From Flaccisagitta enflata (taxonomy: Eukaryota; Chaetognatha; Sagittoidea; Aphragmophora): a stretch of DNA of 64,000 nucleotides. Position 1 is the first letter of the stretch. The number at the start of each line of letters is the position of its first letter. The translations under genes and the position numbers were made by a program. Positions 11,420 to 23,385 of this stretch are shown here, in pieces. The notes beneath the pieces were generated by a model. It searched no databases and was not told where the DNA came from. It saw only the letters and a list, made by a program, of their open reading frames with translations. The stretch spans positions 38,068,001-38,132,000 of the forward strand of contig OZ231127.1 of NCBI GenBank assembly GCA_965153355.1, read 5' to 3'.

Positions 11420-11639
11420 CTAGAAGGAGACGATAATAACTGCGTGGATGGATATGGAGGTGCGTGTGATTTTGTGTGTGTGAGAATATTTGATAAAGGT
11501 AGGAAGAAAGGGGAGTGAGAGTGTAAGCAAGCATTGAATAAGACGAAGGGAGAAAAGAAAGAAAGTTAAAAAAAGAATAAACGAAGGGACATGGGTAGCG
11601 TTTGAACAACAATGTTTTCTTTCTGTATATCAATGTCTT

Positions 11640-11860
11640 TCATGAATGAACGACTCTGTGAAACGAATGAGTGAATGAATGAACAAATGAATGAATGAGT
11701 GAATGAATCAACGAATGAAGAAATGAATGAATGAATGAATTTTTGAACGATTGCATAATTGAATGATTAATTGTATGATTGAACAAGTGATTGATTGAAT
11801 GATTGAATGATTGATTGATTGATTAATTGATTGATAGATTGATTGAAACATAGAATTTCT
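11640..11860. repeat. (GAAT)n / (ATTG)n tetranucleotide tract
   Basis: AATGAATG units grade into GATTGATT units. Low complexity. Confidence 0.9.
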
Positions 11861-11869
11861 GAAACAATA

Positions 11870-12690
11870 ACGGCAATGCCACTGCTTTACTGCTTTTCTT
11901 ATGAAAAATCCTCGGATTTTGAAGTTTCAATGATTGTGTGATAGATGGACCAACCAATCAAACAAACAACCGACAGATAGATAAACATCGCTTATTGTGG
12001 AGATGCGAGAATGCATCTAAGAATAGATGCAGATACGCAGATGTGAATCAAAGAAATAGTATGTGTAGATGTTTTAGAGGCGATATGGGAGGGGTGGAAA
12101 GGGAGGGGGCAGGGATGGAAAGTTGAGCGGCTCTTGATTTCTCCCCCCCCCTAGTTATTGATTTCCTTTCTCAGCTAGCCAAAGAATACTTTGAATTTAA
12201 ACCCACTAGAGAAGGAATACGGTAGAATTTCTTCTTCTTTTCTAGACTTGGGGCGGGGGTATGCTCAACTTTATTCACCCCTGCTTGAAAGGTGTCAGAG
12301 ATAAAGGAGGAATAATCGGGACTATCGGAACATGGAGTAGAATGTGAAATGAAAATGTTGGAAAAGGCTTGGCGGAGGGAAGATAAGGGGAAAGGGAAAA
12401 GAAAAGGAAAAAAGAATATAAGAAAATTGAATTTATTGTCTCCCAAACGTTGTTATGACGTAAAGTGATCGAGTTAACAATTGATCAAATGGAATACAAT
12501 TCAGCAAAATTGTCCCCGAAAATGATTCAGTTTAAGGAATAGAAGCAAAGAAGAAATACAAACAAATAGAAACAACAAGAAACTAACAAATAGGAACAAA
12601 TACAAAGAAATAGAGACAAAAAGGAACAAGCCCAACAGGCCAACAGTCGCGTGCTAAGTTACACAAAACTACACAACTTCATACTACACA
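11870..12690. other. Unassigned sequence
   Basis: No supported gene. An A-rich stretch with AGAAACAAATA motifs (12540-12640) resembles 22310-22430. GTCGCGTGCTAAGT at 12647 is a possible family A head remnant. Confidence 0.5.
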
Positions 12691-12989
12691 CAACTACATA
12701 ACTTCATACTACATACTTACTACATACTTACATACTACATACTTACTTACATACTTACATACTTACGTACTAACATACTTACATACTTACATTATTACAT
12801 ACTTACCTAATTACACACTTACATATTTACATACTTACATACATACATACTTATATATTTACTTACATACTTACATACATACTACATACTTACATACATA
12901 CTTACATACATACTTACATACTTACTTACATACTTACATACTTACTTACTTACATACTTACATACTTACATACATACTTACATACATAC

Positions 12990-13020
<31 letters not shown>

Positions 13021-13175
13021 CTTACTTACATATTTACATACTTACATACATACTTACATACTTACTTACATACTTACATACTTACTTACATACCTACATA
13101 CTTACTTACATACTTACATACTTACCTACATACTCACATACTTACACACTTACCTACTTACATACTTACATTAGG
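12690..13175. repeat. (TACATACT)n-type tetranucleotide array
   Basis: About 480 bp of irregular TACA/TACT units. Confidence 0.95.
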
Positions 13176-13379
13176 GTTATAAAATGTATTCATCGAATTT
13201 GGTCAAAAAGTCCTATACTTGTCAGAAACTAACTCCAGAGACATGCTGAGTACATTATCCGGAAAGAATAACACTTTTTGGCCCAGTTTCAACTCATTTG
13301 ACTGGCTTCAAACGTTGAAAATTGTTGAGATCTCTTTGTTCATTTTTCAAAGGGACACTTTTTCAAGAAAAAATTATAA

Positions 13380-14240
13380 AAAATAGTAAAAATTGTAGAA
13401 AAATTTTACCAAATAGGTAAATCGATGCAAAATTGCCTGAGGAATCGAAAAAAATTGGTTTCGAGTTGATATTTTCAACCATTTTTGAGTTATAGTGCTT
13501 TTTGTGCAGGGTTAAAAAAATATGCCATTTTCTGAAATTGTTTTATGCATTGGGAGAGACTTTTACCCCCCTCAACCTTGTCCGATTTCGATAAAATTTT
13601 AACTGTAGCTTCTTTACATCTTGTACTTCCACCATCTAAAATTTCATGACATTTGGACAATGTTAAGATGCCCAAATTAGACTTGAGAGTCGAAAATTGA
13701 CAAATCGAACTTTTGAAAAATTAACTTCTATGTGGGAACAATGCCAAATTATGTAGGGGAGGGGTCAACCATGACCCAAAATTTTTTGTTGGGGTCGTTG
13801 ATGATCTCAAAAAAAAAATTCAGCCCTTGTTTAGCATTTTTTGCCTGTCATAAAAAAATAAATGAAATCGCTATCATGTGCAAAATGTCAAAAAATCATA
13901 AATTTCGGCATCTGGAAGGTAACACCTCTCCTGTAAACCACCTCTGCTTCAGAGTTCACATGTTTTTATAATCATCAATCACATTTGGTCTGGTGTAGCA
14001 AGAAAAAATTCAGTTTGAAGGCTTAAATTGATGTCCATAAGGCCTGAAAATAGTTATTTTGGGGGTACCGAAGGCAAAAAAACAATCATTTAACCCCCTA
14101 AAACTGGTTCGATATTCATGAAAGTTTTACTGTAAATTTTCAACGTCATGCATTACTATCACCTAAAATTTTATGATGATCGGGCCATATTAACATGCCC
14201 AAATTAGAGTCAAAAGTCAAAAAACGATGCATCGGGCTGG
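13380..14240. repeat. Degenerate direct duplication
   Basis: The block ending ATGCCCAAATTAGACTTGAG (about 13540-13700) is matched by a diverged block at about 14085-14225 ending ATGCCCAAATTAGAGT, with shared AAATTT(C/T)ATGA and AACTGTA motifs. Unknown origin; no gene. Confidence 0.55.
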
Positions 14241-15360
14241 CTGTTTTTCCGTCGGGTTTTGCAATATTGTGCAAAGAGAGCCCAACAGGCTCTGTCCAGA
14301 AATCTTTGAAAAAGGCTTGGATATAATGTCATCGTGGGCGGGTGGGCAGTAACTTAACTCATGGCAATTGCGCATTTTCACAGTTTTCAACTCGATCATC
14401 ACAGACGGATGGACTTACAGACCAATGCCTTACAGATGAGCATGGGTAGTATTGCAGCTGGGAAGGGGCAGTTATATGGGTGGATGTGGGCAGTTTACAA
14501 TGAGGTTAGACAGGGCGGTAATCCTAATGTAACATCTGTACACTTATTATTGTCAAAAGATCAAACAACTGTCAAATCTAAGCAGACATATTTAGCCATA
14601 TGCAAATTTTTTCATCAGTTAGATCTTGAAAAAATCTTCATTTTTCTCATGAATTTCACCTCAATTGCATTCTACAAAATCAAATAAGATCAAAAACAGT
14701 AAAAACATTCCCCATGCAAATCATGGCAAAATTACCAGAAAAACCTTATCAACTTCAGTTGTTCACCAAATCTACATAAAGATAGATAATCAGATGCAAA
14801 TTTCACGACTAAACAGCTTTTGAAAAGTTCTTTAATTTGCCCACCGATTTCAATTGATTTTGTGCAAGTGAATGCTTTCAAAATTCAAACCAAAGTTATG
14901 GAAAAATTTGTACCTTGCTAAAGTTTGTTAATTGTCAAGATGTGATAAAGTTTAAACAAGCATCCCAATTGGTACAAAGTACAAAAAACAATGTGGAATA
15001 CATCAAGAAATACTCATCAAATATATAACATCAGAGAGTTGCATCGTTCCTAACCAGTAGTAGCGAGGTATGTATATTTGTAGCATTACCTTGACAATAT
15101 TAATGTACAGGTGTTATGCATTTACACGCTCCCTTGTGCATTCATTTACATGTTTGCTTGCATATGCATTTTTACGCTCGCTCGTATGTGCATTCACACG
15201 CTTGCTTGTACGTGCATTTGTACACTAGCTGATTTTTGCATTTGCAGAATCGCTTATAATTTAACATTAAATCGCTTTCTCATGTCCTCATTTGCACTCC
15301 TCTTATGCAAGCTTTTATACGCTTAAAACCTCTTCTCTTTTCAGTTTCACGAGCTTAGAA
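14240..15360. other. Unassigned sequence
   Basis: AT-rich. At 15110-15320 there is a weak about 30-bp periodicity of GCATTTACACGCTCGCTTGT type. No supported exon. Confidence 0.5.
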
Positions 15361-15561
15361 ACAAGGCCGGATACACGGCCATCAGTTGCAGACGGGTGGG
15401 CAGGGGCGGAAATGCAACTGTCCGCAACTGAAATGTTCTAGAACGCTTGTTTTCCCACTTTTCAACTCTTGCTGATGGACCAACGGACTGACAGACCAAC
15501 GGACCAATGGATGGACGGACGGACAAAGCCTCTTATAGAGTTGCATGTCCGCAACTAAAAA
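15361..15561 (-). repeat. Family A, full-length copy (AGTTGC variant)
   Basis: Read on the minus strand it has hairpin AGTTGC-GGACAT-GCAACT, CTATAAGAGGCTTTGTCCGT, a tetranucleotide core, CTGCCCACCCGTCTGCAACT and the tail GGCCGTGTATCCGGCCTTGT. Internal arm and hairpin share TGCAACT. A second internal TTGCGGACAGTTGCA palindrome lies between core and tail. Confidence 0.85.
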
Positions 15562-15604
15562 CAAGGCCAAGTGAAGGCCAATAAGAGCGCCTCAATTGAT
15601 TCAG

Positions 15605-15712
15605 AATCTGTGAATGAACGATTTTGATGAATGAATGAATGAATGATCGAATGGACAAAGGAATGAATGAATAAATGAATGAATGAATGAATGAATGAAT
15701 GAATGAATTAAA
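15605..15712. repeat. (GAAT)n tetranucleotide tract
   Basis: AATGAATG units with interruptions, between family A copies. Confidence 0.9.
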
Positions 15713-15782
15713 ATGAATGTGGTACGGGATGAAAGGTTATAGGAATGAAGAAATACGCATTTTGCATATTTCAAATGTTTGC

Positions 15783-15851
15783 GTAACCAACCGACCAACC
15801 AACCGACGGACATGACCTCTTATAGAAAAGCGAGGACGCACTTAAAAATCA
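15783..15851 (-). repeat. Family A short copy
   Basis: CAACCGACCAAC core, CTCTTATAG and a decayed AGTGCGTCCTCGCTT hairpin as read on the minus strand. Faces the copy at 15902 head to head across about 50 bp. Confidence 0.7.
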
Positions 15852-15901
15852 GTCTGAATGACTTAGTGTTTGACAAACGTTTTTTTATTTAAGAACGTTT
15901 T

Positions 15902-15990
15902 AGATGCGTCCTCGCATCTCTTTAATAGGCTGTGTCCGTCAGTTGGTCGGTCGGTTGGATGGTCGGTCGGTCGGTCGGTTGGCCTTGTTG
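15902..15990 (+). repeat. Family A short copy, AGATGCG variant
   Basis: Hairpin AGATGCG-TCCT-CGCATCT (15902-15919), TTTAATAGGCTGTGTCCGTC, GGTC/GGTT core and the GGCCTTGTT tail end. The CTGCCC segment is absent, giving an 89-bp short form. Confidence 0.8.
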
Positions 15991-15994
15991 ATTT

Positions 15995-16380
15995 ACGAAC
16001 ATTCGTGATATACAAACGTTCGTGATCAATTTACGAAAACTTTATTAAAAAGCATCTTTTTGCTTCTATTCATATGAATAACATAGTTCAAATTACATTT
16101 TAAGTCAGAATATTGTAAAAATGTATGCACAAAGTGTCTTTAAAAGAAATTTTTCTATTGAAAGCAATCCAGCTTCATTATTTTTCTAATAATGATGCAA
16201 AAAGAATGGTTAAACACATTTTGCTTCGAAAATTTGCCGTCATAAGTACCAGCTAAGTCATCCATACCTAATCCAAGGAGTTTATTCCAAACTTCTATCC
16301 CTCACGTTATGGCTCCGTTGGCAATGGGGAAACCTATGGACCCAGCGACAACATCCACGACATCAACAACAACAACACAA
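15995..16380. other. Unassigned sequence
   Basis: AT-rich, no gene or repeat recognised, ending in a short CAACAA tract (16352-16378). Confidence 0.5.
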
Positions 16381-16384
16381 CCTT

Positions 16385-16950
16385 TTTGGGCAGCGGCCCC
16401 AAAGGGCCGTTGTACTGTAGGACACACGGGGGAATTTTGAAATGTCCGTCTTTCTGTCTGTCCCCCCCCCTTTAGCCATTGAGGCTTCGAGTCTGCACTC
16501 TCAAGCCTGATTCTGGCCCTCTGAGCCCTCAAATTAGCCCTTTCAAACCTGGATTTAGCCCTTGAGAGCTCAAATCAGCTTTTCATAGCTCATATTTGCC
16601 CTCAATACCTCAAATCAGCCCTCCTGACCTTAAATCCGCCCTCCAGGCCTCAAATCAGCTCTTTAGACCACAAGTTTGTCCTCTTGTCTAGGCCTCAAGC
16701 CTACCCCACCAAACCTCAAATTTGCTCTTTTGGACAAATTTCTGCACTGCAGACTTTAAATCTGCCTTCAATGACCCCTATCCGTCTTTTCAGACCTAAT
16801 ATACCTCAGGACATCTCAAAATTCACCCCTGTGTCCAACAGGACATCAGCCCTTTGGAGCCGCTGCCCTGCTCTCACTCCAGTACTTCACTTGATCACTC
16901 CAAGCAAAGCATCGGGTACCGCTGACCATGTGCGATCCTTGGATGACTAG
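16385..16950. repeat. Family B element with about 60-bp inverted ends
   Basis: Left end GGGCAGCGGCCCCAAAGGGC, TGTAGGACACACGGGGGAAT, ATGTCC is mirrored at the right end (GGACATCTCAAAATTCACCC, GTGTCC, then GCCCTTTGGAGCCGCTGCCC). A further outer arm (GAGTGATC, TCGGGTACCGCTGACCAT, CCTTGGATGACTAG) follows on the right only. The core is a degenerate minisatellite of CCTCAAATCAGCCCT type. Confidence 0.8.
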
Positions 16951-17249
16951 TTTAGAGCTGGCTCTGAGCACGGCGGGCTCTCTCTTATTTGGTGAGACAT
17001 GTTTCAATGTCAGGATCAAATGGATTTGACCATGTTCTTTAAATTTAAATTTAAATTTCTGTTTGCGAATTGAGTGTTACTTAAAAGTAATATGTCGGAG
17101 AGCAAATGCATTTGTTACTTAAATGTCAAAAGTCAGAGAACAAATGCACACGCAAATGTGTCAGCTAAAAGATAAATGAGCTTAAGCATCTTATTAGTTG
17201 AGTGCTAAGCTCCTCCACGGAAAGCGCATTTATAGTCATCTTGTTCTAG

Positions 17250-18340
17250 ACTCTCAATTTCCGAGTCTGAGGTTTCCATTTACGAGTCTGTGGTCTCAAT
17301 TTACGAGTCTGTGGTCTCGATTTCCGAGTCTGTGGTATCGATTTCCGAGTCTGTGGTCTCGATTTCCGAGTCTGTGGTCTCGATTTCCGAGTCTGTGGTC
17401 TCGATTTCCGAGTCTGTGGTCTCGATTTCCGAGTCTGTGGTCTCGATTTCCGAGTCTGTGGTCTCGATTTCCGAGTCTGTGGTCTCGATTTCCGAGTCTG
17501 TGGTCTCGATTTCCGAGTCTGTGGTCTCGATTTCCGAGTCTGTGGTCTCGATTTCCGAGTCTGTGGTCTCGATTTCCGAGTCTGCGGTCTCGATTTCCGA
17601 GTCTGCGGTCTCGATTTCCGAGTCTGCGGTCTCGATTTCCGAGTCTGCGGTCTCGATTTCCGAGTCTGTGGTCTCGATTTCCGAGTCTGTGGTCTCGATT
17701 TCCGAGTCTGTGGTCTCGATTTCCGAGTCTGTGGTCTCGATTTCCGAGTCTGTGGTCTCGATTTCCGAGTCTGTGGTCTCGATTTCCGAGTCTGTGGTCT
17801 CGATTTCCGAGTCTGTGGTCTCGATTTCCGAGTCTGTGGTCTCGATTGACGAGTCTGTGGTCTCGATTTCCGAGTCTGTGGTCTCGATTTCCGAGTCTGT
17901 GGTCTCGATTTCCGAGTCTGTGGTCTCGATTTCCGAGTCTGTGGTCTCGATTTCCGAGTCTGTGGTCTCGATTTCCGAGTCTGTGGTCTCGATTGACGAG
18001 TCTGTGGTCTCGATTTCCGAGTCTGTGGTCTCGATTTCCGAGTCTGTGGTCTCGATTTCCGAGTCTGTGGTCTCGATTTCCGAGTCTGTGGTCTCGATTT
18101 CCGAGTCTGTGGTCTCGATTTTCGAGTCTGTTGGCGCGATTTTCGAGTCTGTTGGCGCGATTTTCGAGTCTGTTGGCGCGATTTTCGAGTCTGTGGGCGC
18201 AATTTTCGAGTCGCTGGGCGCAATTTCCGAGTCGCTGGGCGCAATTTCCAAGTCGCTGGGCGTGATTTCCAAGTCGCTGGGCGTGATTTCCAAGTCGCTG
18301 GGCGTGATTTCCAAGTCGCTGGGCGCAATTTCCAAGACGT
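17250..18340. repeat. 21-bp minisatellite, about 52 units, open in all six frames
   Basis: The main unit is CTCGATTTCCGAGTCTGTGG plus T; it contains the dyad CTCG-ATTTC-CGAG. Because 21 is divisible by three and the unit has no stop in any frame, frames of more than 340 codons appear on both strands (heptads such as SVVSISE, RFPSLWS, TTDSEIE). Variants are clustered: a block with TGCGG (17582-17650), two GATTGAC units exactly 147 bp (seven units) apart at 17844 and 17991, and a graded right edge (GTTGGCGCG, then CGCTGGGCGC, then TTTCCAAGTCGC). This is a repeat, not a recognised gene. Confidence 0.95.
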
Positions 18341-18512
18341 GTAAAGTTGACAGCGCCTACAGTAGATGCTCTTGACGACCAACTTGGCGAATATGATGTT
18401 TAAGGGCCCTAAATTTTTTCGAGAGTGGAGACGCTAACTAGATATAACTGCACGAAAAATTCTATAAAATTTGATTAGGTATTTTTTGAGTTATGACTGC
18501 CTAAAGTTGCAG

Positions 18513-18601
18513 ATGCATGGATATGGATGAAGCAGTTGACGAGCCATTGGAGGTGCTCGAGTTTGTCGTTCATGCATACAGCGTGTACCCGCGAAATGAT
18601 G
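18513..18601 (+). other. Exon-like segment, weak
   Basis: CTAAAGTTGCAG|A opens and GATG|GTAGGT closes an 89-bp segment with an acidic frame (DEAVDEPLEVLEFVVH). A second acceptor at 18670 (TTGTCCACAG) opens a similar GAGGAAGCAGTTGAC-containing frame, but phases do not join. Possibly the remnants of a duplicated exon. Confidence 0.25.
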
Positions 18602-18779
18602 GTAGGTTCTTACAAAGATTGATGAAGATTGGTCAAGTGGTTTCTCCGTAATGGTGGTTGTTGTCCACAGACTGTTGCTGGAGTTGTTGAGGAAGCAGTT
18701 GACAAGAGGTTGGAGGCCTCTATGAGTGGCATTTTCAACGGGGAACCATCATTTTCATATTCTTCATGAAAAGAGGATT

Positions 18780-19815
18780 CGAATGATATGCTGAAACATA
18801 TACTTTATCAGTAATTATCTAAAAAAATGTTGCAGGAAGAAAAAATCTCCCCCCGATCCGTATTCGTAACAGCCGCAACTTTGTGTCGCCTAAACGAAGA
18901 CAACAACCCTGATGATTTTTTGCCGATTAAATTTTTTTAACACATGCGAGGTTATGGCGTCGGTGGGCGTCCACCGATTTGAATGCGGTTTTTTGCTCTG
19001 GCTCACATTTTTTACAGAGCAGGTCCCTGTTAGTGAATTCAAGACAATTCGTCATACACTTCGCCAACAATAAACCACGAAGTTAAAAAATATTTGATGA
19101 TCTATCGTAACTTTTTTTGAGCTAATTTTCTCGCAATTTTTTCAGCATTTATCATTAAATGTCAAGTTTTTGCATTGTGCATGATAATCACGACTGGTGT
19201 ACATAGTTATGGATATATATATCCATCATAGATGGGTGGGTATCCTAGGCATTTGAAAAGCGAAAGCTAACAAAGTTTGAAAAGCCTACCAATTTATAAC
19301 CCTACTCCAACAAAAGACTAACAGATTTACAACCTACTCATAGAGCTGCTTGCTCAAAGATGGGAAAAATGGCATGCATTACTTTCAAACCGTATTTGTT
19401 TGAATCATTCCGCAAGAGGACAAACCGAAAATGGTAACAGTGATAAGTTGAATGATTAAGTCAGGTCGGGTAAACTGTTCTCTAAGTTAAATTATAGAAA
19501 GGCAATATATGTACAATAGGGTGTTCCGGAATTGGGTCAATTTCATATATTGATATACTAGAGCCCTTTGCACAAATGTCTAATAAAAGAAGGATTTCTC
19601 ATGATTTGGGGTGTGAAATCAAACAAAAAACCTTGTCGGCAATACCATAGGCTTGCTATGGGGATTTTTTTATTGCCATAGGAAGCCTATAGTTTTGCGG
19701 CCATGGTTTATTCTTCCAATTCAAACCTCTACTTGGTACATTTGGTACATTTATGCAAAAAACTAAGGGTATATCATTTTTTGAAATGACCCTATTTTGT
19801 GACCACCCTACTCTT
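18780..19815. other. Unassigned sequence
   Basis: Nothing recognised except short AT-rich stretches. Confidence 0.5.
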
Positions 19816-19819
19816 TCTT

Positions 19820-20005
19820 ACACTTACTACACATACATACTCACATACCTACATACTTACGTACTCACATACTTATATACTTGCATATTACATATACATA
19901 CTTACATACTTACAATAACACATATACATCTTACATACCTATATACATGTACATACATGTGCACATACTTACATACTTACATACTTACATGCTTACATAC
20001 CTACA
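19820..20005. repeat. (TACA/TACT)n array, left part
   Basis: Tetranucleotide array interrupted at 20006 by a MITE and resumed at 20346. Confidence 0.95.
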
Positions 20006-20345
20006 TACCATATTTTCTCTAAAAAGCGCCCCAGGCGCTTTTGAAATTGAAATATGACTTTGCTTTTTAACCCTACAAATAGCGCCCCCTTTGTATTGAA
20101 GATAAACCATTATTCAATCCATCTTTTTCATGAAAGGCAATCAAAATGCTAAATTTGACTTGAAATAGAGATATTCATTGCATATATCTGTTAGAAAGTC
20201 AGTGAAAATAGCTCATTGTGTTGTGTTTTTACATCATTTTACTTTGTATTTCTATGCAAATCTTTTCTGAAGAGTATGACACAAAGAAAAACAATGGTGA
20301 GGGCGCTTTTGGAAAGAGGGCGCTTCTACCGGAGAAAATACGGTA
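20006..20345. mobile_element. MITE with TACCGTATTTTCTC ends, 340 bp
   Basis: Left end TACCATATTTTCTCTAAAAA then GCGCCC; right end as read on the minus strand TACCGTATTTTCTCCGG...GCGCCC. The TA at each edge fits a TA target duplication (Tc1/mariner-type). It sits inside a TACA array, splitting it. Sister copy at 21847-22198. Confidence 0.85.
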
Positions 20346-20862
20346 CCTTACATGCCCATACTTACATACTTCTCATACTCACTACATACTTACATACTTA
20401 CATACATACATACTTACATACTTACATACTTACTTACATGCTTCCACATGTACATACCTACATGCTTACATAGTACATACTTACATAACACCTACTTACT
20501 CACATGCCCACATATACCTACTTACAGCTTACATACCTTACATACATACACACATACTTACATACTCACCTACATACTTACATACCATTGCTTTCATACT
20601 TACATACTTACATACATACTTACATACTTACTACATATACATACATACTACATACTTACATGCATACATACCTACATACTTACTTACACATGATTACACT
20701 TCACCTACATACTCACATACTTACATACCTACTTACATACATACTTACATACATACTTACTTACATACTTACCTACATACTTATATACTTACCTACATAC
20801 TTACATACTTACGTACTTACATAATTACATACTTACATACTTACATACTTACATACTTACAA
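20346..20862. repeat. (TACA/TACT)n array, right part
   Basis: Continuation of the array at 19820. Open frames of Tyr, Thr, His, Leu and Ile are low-complexity artefacts. Confidence 0.95.
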
Positions 20863-20959
20863 GGGATCTTTAATGAAGCTTATGTTTACATGCTCAAACA
20901 ATTAAGGCCACTAAGGCATTGCGTTAATGCTTTAAGGCCACTAATGAACAAAATTACTC

Positions 20960-21690
20960 AAAAAATACATATGTCCAAAAATCTAAAAATACCCAAAAAT
21001 ACCCATATATACCCAAAAATACCCAAAAATACTAAAAATTTATCAAAAAACATCAAAAGTACCTATAACTACCCGAAAATACCTGAAAGTACCCTAAAGT
21101 ACTTTAAGTACCTAGAATAACTTAAGTACCCTAAAGTACCCTAAAGTACCCTAAAGTACCCTAAAGTACCCTAAAGTACCCAAAATTAATCAAAAATCAT
21201 CAAAAGTAGCTATAAGTACCTGAAAATACCTAAAAGTACCCTAAAGTACCTTAAGTACCTAAAATAACTTAAGTACCCTAAAGTACCCTAAAGTACCCTA
21301 AAATACTCTAAAATACCCTAGAGTACCTTAAATTACCTTAAAAAACCATAAAAAGTCATAATTTCAAAAATGTGACTTTCATATCTTACATTCCACAACG
21401 CAATTTCCACAATGTTCCACTATGTGCTCAAAAATGTCCCAAAATGTCCCACAATGTTCCACAATGTTTTTAAAATATAAATACATCAAAATATTCTAAA
21501 AATACCCAAAATACCTGAAAATACCTACAAATACCTGCAAATACCCCCAAAAAATCATCCAATATACTTAAAAATACCCAAAAATACTCAAAAACACCCA
21601 AAAACACCCAAAAATACCTAAAAACACCCAAAAACACCAAAAATTACCAAAAAAATACTCAAAAATACCCAAAAATACCTCCACTTACAA
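20960..21690. repeat. Degenerate 10-bp array (TACCCTAAAG / TACCCAAAAA)
   Basis: Units TACCCAAAAA and TACCCTAAAG repeat with drift; two blocks (20985-21125 and 21180-21345) share the order of variants, so a higher-order duplication of about 195 bp is likely. Confidence 0.85.
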
Positions 21691-21846
21691 TATTGTTTTA
21701 AGAACATTAGGAAACATTTGAATTTTAGTGTAATTAAGTAGATATTTTATAATCTTTAAATAAACATCATGAAAATGTCCCCAGACTTTAAAAATTGGCG
21801 TTTTTTTAATAGTATTTAATAGAAATGTATTTGGTGTAATTGATAG

Positions 21847-22198
21847 TACCGTATTTCCTCTAATTAACGCCCCCCCTCTAATTAGCGCCCTCCCCCCTTC
21901 TTTTTAAAAAAAATCCCCTCACAACTAAGCTTTTCATTTGAGTGAAAATTATAGATATACATAATAGATATACAAATTATCTTTATTTTTTGTTTCTTAT
22001 TAACTTCATGTGTAGATTTTTCTGTTGAAATCACATATTTTTATCTTTCCCTATCCTAAATCTTCTGTTTTACTTTAATTTTCAGTAATTGTTCTCAGTC
22101 TTACATGCTATAGGGGGGCGCAAATAAGAAGATGGAAAAGGCAATGTCATTTTGCAATTTTGTAAGCGCCCCGGGTGCTAATTAGGGGAAATACGGTA
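21847..22198. mobile_element. MITE with TACCGTATTTCCTC ends, 352 bp
   Basis: Left TACCGTATTTCCTCTAATTA then ACGCCCC; right end mirrors it (GGGGCGCTTA..., TAATTAGCACCC, ending ATACGGTA). Same family as 20006-20345; no ORF. Confidence 0.85.
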
Positions 22199-22204
22199 AT
22201 TTTA

Positions 22205-22300
22205 AAAACGTGACGGACGGACCTACCGACCTACCGACCTACCGACCTACCGACCGACACGGCAAAGTGTAGAGTCGCGTGCACGTGCACGCGACTAAAA
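22205..22300 (-). repeat. Family A relic with 24-nt perfect palindrome
   Basis: ACCT/ACCG core, GGCAAAGTGTAGAG, then a perfect 12-bp dyad without loop at 22273-22296 built from AGTCGCGTGCAC and its complement, then TAAAAA. Longest intact hairpin of the family in the window. Confidence 0.8.
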
Positions 22301-22304
22301 AGAA

Positions 22305-22595
22305 TCAAATAGAAACAAATAGAAACATACAGAAACACATAGAAACGAATGGAAAGAAATAGAAACAAATACAAACAGATTGAAATAAAACGGAACAAAT
22401 AGAAACAAAAAGAATCACAAAAAAAAAGAAGTATACATTAATGTGATACTATCCTGCTAAAAAGAAAGCCCAGAAATCAAGTTATTTATGTACTTTCATC
22501 AATCCTACATTTTTTGAATGTTTTACTTTTTAGGCGACTTGATATGTTGCTGTGTGGTTTAATATGTCCATCTTTTTGATAATTGGTTAAACATA
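22305..22595. other. A-rich AGAAACAAATA repeats and unassigned sequence
   Basis: About 12 irregular AGAAACAAAT units (22305-22430), like those at 12540; then nothing recognised. Confidence 0.55.
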
Positions 22596-22596
22596 T

Positions 22597-22809
22597 TTTT
22601 AGTCGCGTGCTACGCGACTCTACACCCCGCTTTGTCGGTCCGTCGGTCCGTCCGTCGGTCCGTCGGTCCATCCGTCCATCCGTCACACTTTACTTTTTTC
22701 GGTTTTTTGCGGTCTTTGGCCTCACTGCTTCTGCCCAAACGATCATGTGACCTCAAATACAGCCCCTGCCCACCCGCATGCGACTGGGGTAGCCGTGGAT
22801 CCGGCCTTG
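22597..22809 (+). repeat. Family A, full-length reference copy
   Basis: Hairpin AGTCGCGT-GCT-ACGCGACT (22601-22619), CTACACCCCGCTTTGTCGG, about 16 CGTC/GGTC tetranucleotides, T-rich spacer with GCGGTCTTTGGCCTC, CAGCCCCTGCCCACCCG, internal arm GCATGCGACT (22776-22785), and tail GTAGCCGTGGATCCGGCCTTG. No ORF, no target duplication identified. Confidence 0.85.
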
Positions 22810-23102
22810 GTCATATGCGAGCTATTTCAGACTTCCTTGAGCAATATAGTATGTACCAGACTAGCAAAACTGTAACCCTGTGCGCTGTATAATGAACATG
22901 AATCTCAAGGCCTCATAGCTGCCAGTCAGCGTATGCCAAGTGCGATCTGCAGGCTGAACGCTATGTAAAGGAAATACAAGGGAGAGGTTGTGATAGAGAA
23001 AAGACTTATAAGTGAAGGGTGATCGAGGTGTGGATGTGATAGAAAAGGCGATAATGGGAAAACTAGGCCATTACCCGAAAAGGAAAGAATTTAAAAAAAA
23101 AG

Positions 23103-23103
23103 G

Positions 23104-23152
<49 letters not shown>
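23103..23152. repeat. (GA)n microsatellite
   Basis: Pure GA run. Confidence 0.95.
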
Positions 23153-23154
<2 letters not shown>

Positions 23155-23294
23155 GAGGAGGGTAACAGACAGCGACAGAGACCAAAAGACAGACTATAAA
23201 CAGACAAAGAGATTATGGTTGTGACAGAAACACTGAGGAGATCAGAACCAATTTGCAACTCCTCCTCAAACAAATGGGCGGGTAGATAAGGTGG

Positions 23295-23299
<5 letters not shown>

Positions 23300-23361
<62 letters not shown>

Positions 23362-23385
23362 AGAGTGAGAGAGAGAGTGAGAGGA
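23300..23385. repeat. (GA)n microsatellite
   Basis: GA run with GGGA and GTGA interruptions on the right. Confidence 0.95.

Noticed and set aside
17250-18340. CRISPR-like array
   Set aside because: Contiguous 21-bp repeats without spacers, in a eukaryotic context.
17198-18382. Long ORFs of 344-378 codons on both strands
   Set aside because: All are produced by a stop-free 21-bp repeat; there is no start, splice or composition evidence for a gene.
20218-21120. 300-codon ORF rich in Tyr, Thr, His, Leu
   Set aside because: Runs over a TACA array and a MITE; low complexity.
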